A DNA stretch of 64,000 bases, from assembly GCF_002741075.1 (NCBI RefSeq), contig NZ_CP016634.1, forward strand, positions 2,960,501-3,024,500, written 5' to 3'. The notes beneath the pieces are model-generated. The model was not told the origin of the DNA and searched no databases. It saw only the letters and a program-made list of their open reading frames with translations. Position numbers and translations under genes: made by a program. Origin of the DNA: Pseudomonas putida. GTDB lineage: Bacteria; Pseudomonadota; Gammaproteobacteria; Pseudomonadales; Pseudomonadaceae. The stretch's first letter is position 1. Each line of letters begins with the position of its first letter. Shown piece after piece: positions 59,989 to 64,000 of this stretch.

Positions 59989-62900
59989 GCTACTCACCGT
60001 CTTTTCTGACGCAGAGCAGGAAGCCTTGTACGGCCTACCGGACTTCGACGATGCTCAGCGGCTGGAATACCTGGCGTTGGCCGAATCTGAACTGGCGTTC
60101 GCCAGCAGCCGGCCTAGCCTGCAGGCCCAAGTCTATTGCGTCTTGCAGATCGGCTACTTCAAGGCCAAGCATGCTTTCTTCCGCTTCGATTGGCATGAGG
60201 TCGAGGACGATTGCGCCTTCGTGCTGAGTCGCTATTTCCACGGCGAAGCGTTCGAACGCAAGGCGATCACCAAGCATGAGCACTACAGCCAGAGGGGTCA
60301 GATCGCCGAACTGTTCGGCTACCGGTCGTGGGCGGCTAGCTTCCTGCCGCAACTGGCACAGCAGGCTGAACAGATCGTGCGGCGCGACGTAATGCCAGGA
60401 TTCGTGGCCGCCGAACTGATCGTTTGGCTCAGCGAGCACAAAATCATCCGGCCCGGCCACACCACCTTACAAGAGCTGGTCAGTGAAGCCCTGTCCACCG
60501 AACGCAGGCGCTTGGGCGGCTTGCTGGCAGAAGTGTTGGACGAATCGGCCAAAGCTGCGCTGGGCCAGCTCCTGGTGCGTGACGACACCCTGTCTCAACT
60601 GGCAGCGCTCAAGCAGGACGCTAAAGATTTCGGCTGGCGTCAGATGGCAGGGGAGCGCGAGAAGCGCGCCACGCTGAAGTCCTTGCACGGGATCGCCAAG
60701 GCGCTGCTGCCCAAGCTCGGCATCTCGCAGCAGAACCTGCTGTACTACGCGAGCCTGGCGAACTTCTATACCGTCCATGACCTGCGCCACCTGAAGGCGG
60801 AGCAGACCCGGCTCTACCTGCTGTGCTATGCCTGGGTACGTTACCGGCAGCTCACCGACAACCTGGTCGACGCGATGGCCTTCCACATGAAAAAACTTGA
60901 GGACGAGAGCCGCACGGGTGCGAAACAGTCCTTTGTCGCCGAACAGCTGCGACGCCATCAGGAAACGCCGCAGGTTGGCCGCCTGCTGTCGCTGTACGTG
61001 GACGACAGCGTGGCCGATCCGACGCCGTTCGGCGAGGTGCGCCAACGCGCCTACAAAATCATGTCCAGGGAATTGCTGCAAAACACGGCGCAGCGCATGA
61101 GCGTCAAGCCACTGAACAAACTGGCGCTGCACTGGCAGGCGGTGGACGGCCTGGCCGAACGCATTCGACGCCATCTACGGCCGCTGTACGTCGCGCTCGA
61201 CTTCGCCGGCACGGCCCCCGATAACCCATGGCTCGCGGCGCTGACTTGGGCCAAGAGCGTGTTCGCCAAGCAGCAGCGCCTATCACAACGGCCACTCGAC
61301 GAATGTCCGGCGGCAACGCTGCCGAAACGCTTGCGTCCGTACCTGCTGATGTTCGATGCCGAAGGCACGCCGACAGGCCTGCATGCCGATCGTTACGAAT
61401 TCTGGCTTTACCGTCAGGTCAGGAAACGCTTCCAGGCGGGCGAGCTCTACATTGACGATAGCTTGCAGCACCGGCATTTGTCCGACGAGTTGGTTTCGAT
61501 GGACGAGAAAGCCGCCGTGCTCGCGCAGATGGACATCCCCTTCCTGCGGCAGCCGGTCAGTGCCCAGCTCGATGCACTGGCGACCGAGTTGCGTGCGCAA
61601 TGGGTGGCGTTCAATCGCGAGCTGAAACAGGGCAAGCTGACGCACCTGGAATACGACAAGGACACGCAGAGACTGACCTGGCGCAAGCCCAAGGGGGAGA
61701 ACCAGAAGGCGCGCGAGCAAGCTCTCTACGAGCAACTGCCATACTGCGATGTCGCCGACGTGTTTCGCTTCGTCAACGGCCAGTGCCAGTTCCTGTCGGC
61801 GCTGACACCATTGCAGCCACGCTATGCGAAGAAGGTAGCCGACGCCGACAGTCTGATGGCGGTGATCATTGCCCAAGCCATGAACCACGGCAACCAGGTT
61901 ATGGCACGTACCAGCGACATCCCGTACCACGTCCTGGAGAGTACCTACCAGCAGTACCTGCGCCAGGCGACGCTACATGTGGCCAACGATTGCATCAGCA
62001 ACGCCATCGCCGCACTGCCGATCTTCCCGCATTACTCGTTCGACCTCGATTCGTTGTACGGTGCCGTTGATGGGCAGAAATTCGGCGTCGAGCGACCAAC
62101 TGTGAAGGCGCGCTACTCGCGCAAATATTTCGGCCGCGGCAAGGGCGTCGTCGCCTACACGCTGCTGTGCAATCACGTGCCGTTGAACGGCTACCTGATA
62201 GGCGCACACGAGTACGAGGCTCACCACGTGTTCGACATCTGGTACCGCAACACGTCGGACATCGTGCCGAGCGCGATCACCGGCGACATGCACAGCATCA
62301 ACAAGGCCAACTTCGCCATCCTGCACTGGTTCGGACTTCGTTTCGAGCCGCGCTTCACCGACCTCGACGACCAGTTGCAGGAGCTGTATTGCGCCGATGA
62401 TCTGGCATTGTACGAGAAATGCCTGATCCGGCCGGCTGGCCAGATCGACCGGCAACTCATCGTCGGTGAGAAGGCGAACATCGACCGAATCGTCGCCACA
62501 CTGGGCCTGAAGGAAATGACGCAGGGCACGCTGATCCGCAAGCTGTGCACCTATACGGCGCCGAACCCGACGCGGCGCGCAATCTTCGAGTTCGACAAGC
62601 TCATCCGCAGTATCTACACACTGCGCTACCTGCGCGACCCGCAACTGGAGCGTAATGTTCACCGCTCGCAGAACCGCATTGAGTCCTATCACCAGCTACG
62701 CTCGACCATCGCCCAAGTCGGTGGGAAGAAGGAATTGACCGGCCGCACCGACATCGAAATCGAGATCAGCAACCAGTGCGCCAGGCTGATCGGCAACGCG
62801 ATCATCTTCTACAACTCGGCGATCCTGTCCCTGCTGCTGACGAAGTACGAGGCAGCTGGCAATGCCAAGGCGCTGGCGTTGATCACGCAGATGTCGCCAG

Positions 62901-63001
62901 CGGCCTGGCGGCACATCCTGCTGAACGGGCATTACACCTTCCAGACTGACGGCAAGTTCATCGACCTGGATGCGCTCGTGGCGGGACTGGAGCTGGGCTG
63001 A
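59972..63001 (+). CDS. tnpA: Tn3-family transposase TnpA
   Basis: A 1009-residue DDE transposase of normal Tn3-family length. N-terminal DUF4158 region (LLTVFSDAEQEALYGLPDFD), C-terminal catalytic region with D in YGAVDGQKFGVERP, D in AITGDMHSINKANF and E in SQNRIESYHQLRSTIAQVGG. The frame is intact. The ATG at 59972 (MSNKNKLLTVFSD) is preferred to an upstream GTG-type start inside tnpR. Confidence 0.95.
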   Translation: MSNKNKLLTVFSDAEQEALYGLPDFDDAQRLEYLALAESELAFASSRPSLQAQVYCVLQIGYFKAKHAFFRFDWHEVEDDCAFVLSRYFHGEAFERKAITKHEHYSQRGQIAELFGYRSWAASFLPQLAQQAEQIVRRDVMPGFVAAELIVWLSEHKIIRPGHTTLQELVSEALSTERRRLGGLLAEVLDESAKAALGQLLVRDDTLSQLAALKQDAKDFGWRQMAGEREKRATLKSLHGIAKALLPKLGISQQNLLYYASLANFYTVHDLRHLKAEQTRLYLLCYAWVRYRQLTDNLVDAMAFHMKKLEDESRTGAKQSFVAEQLRRHQETPQVGRLLSLYVDDSVADPTPFGEVRQRAYKIMSRELLQNTAQRMSVKPLNKLALHWQAVDGLAERIRRHLRPLYVALDFAGTAPDNPWLAALTWAKSVFAKQQRLSQRPLDECPAATLPKRLRPYLLMFDAEGTPTGLHADRYEFWLYRQVRKRFQAGELYIDDSLQHRHLSDELVSMDEKAAVLAQMDIPFLRQPVSAQLDALATELRAQWVAFNRELKQGKLTHLEYDKDTQRLTWRKPKGENQKAREQALYEQLPYCDVADVFRFVNGQCQFLSALTPLQPRYAKKVADADSLMAVIIAQAMNHGNQVMARTSDIPYHVLESTYQQYLRQATLHVANDCISNAIAALPIFPHYSFDLDSLYGAVDGQKFGVERPTVKARYSRKYFGRGKGVVAYTLLCNHVPLNGYLIGAHEYEAHHVFDIWYRNTSDIVPSAITGDMHSINKANFAILHWFGLRFEPRFTDLDDQLQELYCADDLALYEKCLIRPAGQIDRQLIVGEKANIDRIVATLGLKEMTQGTLIRKLCTYTAPNPTRRAIFEFDKLIRSIYTLRYLRDPQLERNVHRSQNRIESYHQLRSTIAQVGGKKELTGRTDIEIEISNQCARLIGNAIIFYNSAILSLLLTKYEAAGNAKALALITQMSPAAWRHILLNGHYTFQTDGKFIDLDALVAGLELG

Positions 63002-63237
63002 CGGAAATTTCTGGGATTCCGGCGTACAACCCCGTAAAATAGAAGAGTGAGCACTTGATTTGCTGGTGCTTTCAAACAACGGTGTTGTTTTTTTAACAGC
63101 CGAACTGGAAAGGGAGGCTGAGCTGCTCAGTGATCACTTTATCCGTTGGCTGATTTACGCCGGCATGTTCGCTACAGGCACTGAACGACAACGCAGATGG
63201 TATGGTCTGTGCGTTCTGACTCGTCAAGGATCGGCCA

Positions 63238-64000
63238 ATGGATCGTTTGTCTAATTTGCTCTCGCGGTTCGGCGTGCGGGCCAATCTGTTCTATGACGGC
63301 GACCTATGCGGCTCTGCATCTTACGATGGCGCCGAGCGGCGAGGTTATATCCATCTGCTTCAGGCCGGCAGCGTGACGTTGCTTGGTCCCGATCGCAAGG
63401 ATTTGCAGCTCACTCGCCCTAGCTTGATTTTTATGCCACGCCCCGCCAAGCATCAATTGTTTGCGGGTGAGTCCGATGGCGCAAAGTTGTTGTGTGCTTC
63501 CATGGAGTTTGAGGGCGGAATTGATAATCCTTTGTCGGCTTCATTACCGGACTGTTTGGTGCTCGCACTCGATGATCTGCCCATGCTGGCAGACACGTTG
63601 GAGTGGATGTTTGCCGAGGCGGCAAATGTGCATTGTGGAAGGGAAGCCGCGCTTGAGCGCTTATTTGAGCTCCTAATCATTCTGTTGCTCCGTTACCTGC
63701 TCGATCATCACCAGTTGCGCACCGGAATGATGGCTGGACTGGCCGACATGCGGCTTGCCCGATCGCTTTTACAGATGCACAACTCCCCGGAACATGCCTG
63801 GTCAATAGCAGAGCTGGCCAGTGAGTCAAATATGTCACGCGCTGCGTATGCCGTGCATTTCAAGAGTGTCATCGGACAGACGCCTGCTGATTATTTGTTG
63901 AGTTGGCGAGTTAGCCTGGCTCAGAAGCTGATGCGAGAAGGGCGCTCGATTACGCTGATTGCAGCTCAAGTCGGCTACGAAAGTCCTTCGGCGCTGTCTC
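63238..64000 (+). CDS. AraC-family regulator, C-terminus beyond the window
   Basis: At least 254 residues, open to the window edge. The N-terminal cupin_6-type ligand domain has GYIHLLQAGSVTLLGPDRKD and RPSLIFMPRPAKHQLFAGES. The C-terminal double helix-turn-helix includes SIAELASESNMSRAAYAVHF and, at the edge, SITLIAAQVGYESPSALS. About 40-50 residues are missing. It lies 200 bases beyond the Tn3-like end, so it marks the return to chromosomal or older island DNA. Target unknown; genes of this type usually control an adjacent oxidoreductase or transporter. Confidence 0.85.
   Translation, partial: MDRLSNLLSRFGVRANLFYDGDLCGSASYDGAERRGYIHLLQAGSVTLLGPDRKDLQLTRPSLIFMPRPAKHQLFAGESDGAKLLCASMEFEGGIDNPLSASLPDCLVLALDDLPMLADTLEWMFAEAANVHCGREAALERLFELLIILLLRYLLDHHQLRTGMMAGLADMRLARSLLQMHNSPEHAWSIAELASESNMSRAAYAVHFKSVIGQTPADYLLSWRVSLAQKLMREGRSITLIAAQVGYESPSALS

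Larger units (their letters stand above)
59360..63033 (+). mobile_element. Tn3-family transposon, right part
   Basis: tnpR and tnpA followed by a terminal sequence whose reverse begins GGGGTTGTACGCCGGAATCC (63033 downward), the GGGG-start typical of 38-base Tn3-family ends. No matching left end was seen; the Tn402-like element is inserted directly upstream of tnpR, so the left arm lies elsewhere or is lost. Confidence 0.85.

Overview
The window reads as the chromosome of a Pseudomonas of the P. putida group. The first 28 kb keep a gene order I recall from P. putida KT2440: hmgA, hmgR, an alpha/beta hydrolase, an LrgAB pair, a LysR regulator, a flavodoxin, a short LOV photoreceptor, a MerR/LitR-type regulator, folM, a DUF1244 protein, a HopJ-like protein, fabV, a thiolase, a TetR regulator and an MTHFR. 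GC is high, codon use is typical of Pseudomonas, and P. putida-type REP palindromes lie between genes.

Region 1 (1-35.5 kb) is the core. It holds tyrosine catabolism (hmgA cut by the window edge, hmgR divergent with a clear operator). A 1050-residue toxin-like orphan follows. Next is a light-response pair (LOV protein beside a B12-motif-poor LitR/PplR regulator) with folM nearby. An agmatine operon encodes a cytosolic deiminase, an amidohydrolase, a periplasmic polyamine-binding protein and a second, Tat-exported deiminase. metE is preceded by two matched TGAG-N5-CTCA boxes. A zinc-ribbon membrane ClpP-like protein follows. The region ends with an ECF sigma/NrsF pair next to a bufferin cluster (DUF2282, DUF692/MNIO, DUF2063, DoxX), probably a metal-stress module making a modified metal-binding peptide.

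Region 2 (35.5-48.4 kb) is acquired DNA. A tRNA-Leu-like 3' end remnant lies just before an AT-rich two-gene unit: a UvrD-type helicase, cut cleanly by a 1232-bp IS3 element with a GTA target duplication, and an unrecognised partner. A small operon whose lipoprotein gene is split by a 2041-bp IS66-family element (8-bp duplication GTTGCAGT) comes next. Then come TraG-N/VirB6-like conjugation genes and a tyrosine recombinase, so this is the remains of an integrative conjugative element.

Region 3 (48.4-64 kb) is nested mobile DNA. Opposed arrays of about 23-bp TTGACCA repeats bound a cargo of chrA, padR and a broken tauE/safE gene. A complete Tn402/Tn5053-like transposon (tniA, tniB, tniQ, res, tniR) follows. 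It carries an HD-GYP phosphodiesterase and a BdlA-like PAS-PAS-MCP protein, a possible mobile biofilm-dispersal cargo, plus scraps of two other genes. Its inner end abuts the tnpR promoter region of a Tn3-family transposon, as expected for a res-site hunter. The window ends inside an AraC-type regulator.

All calls come from reading the sequence and from memory of protein families; no database search was run.
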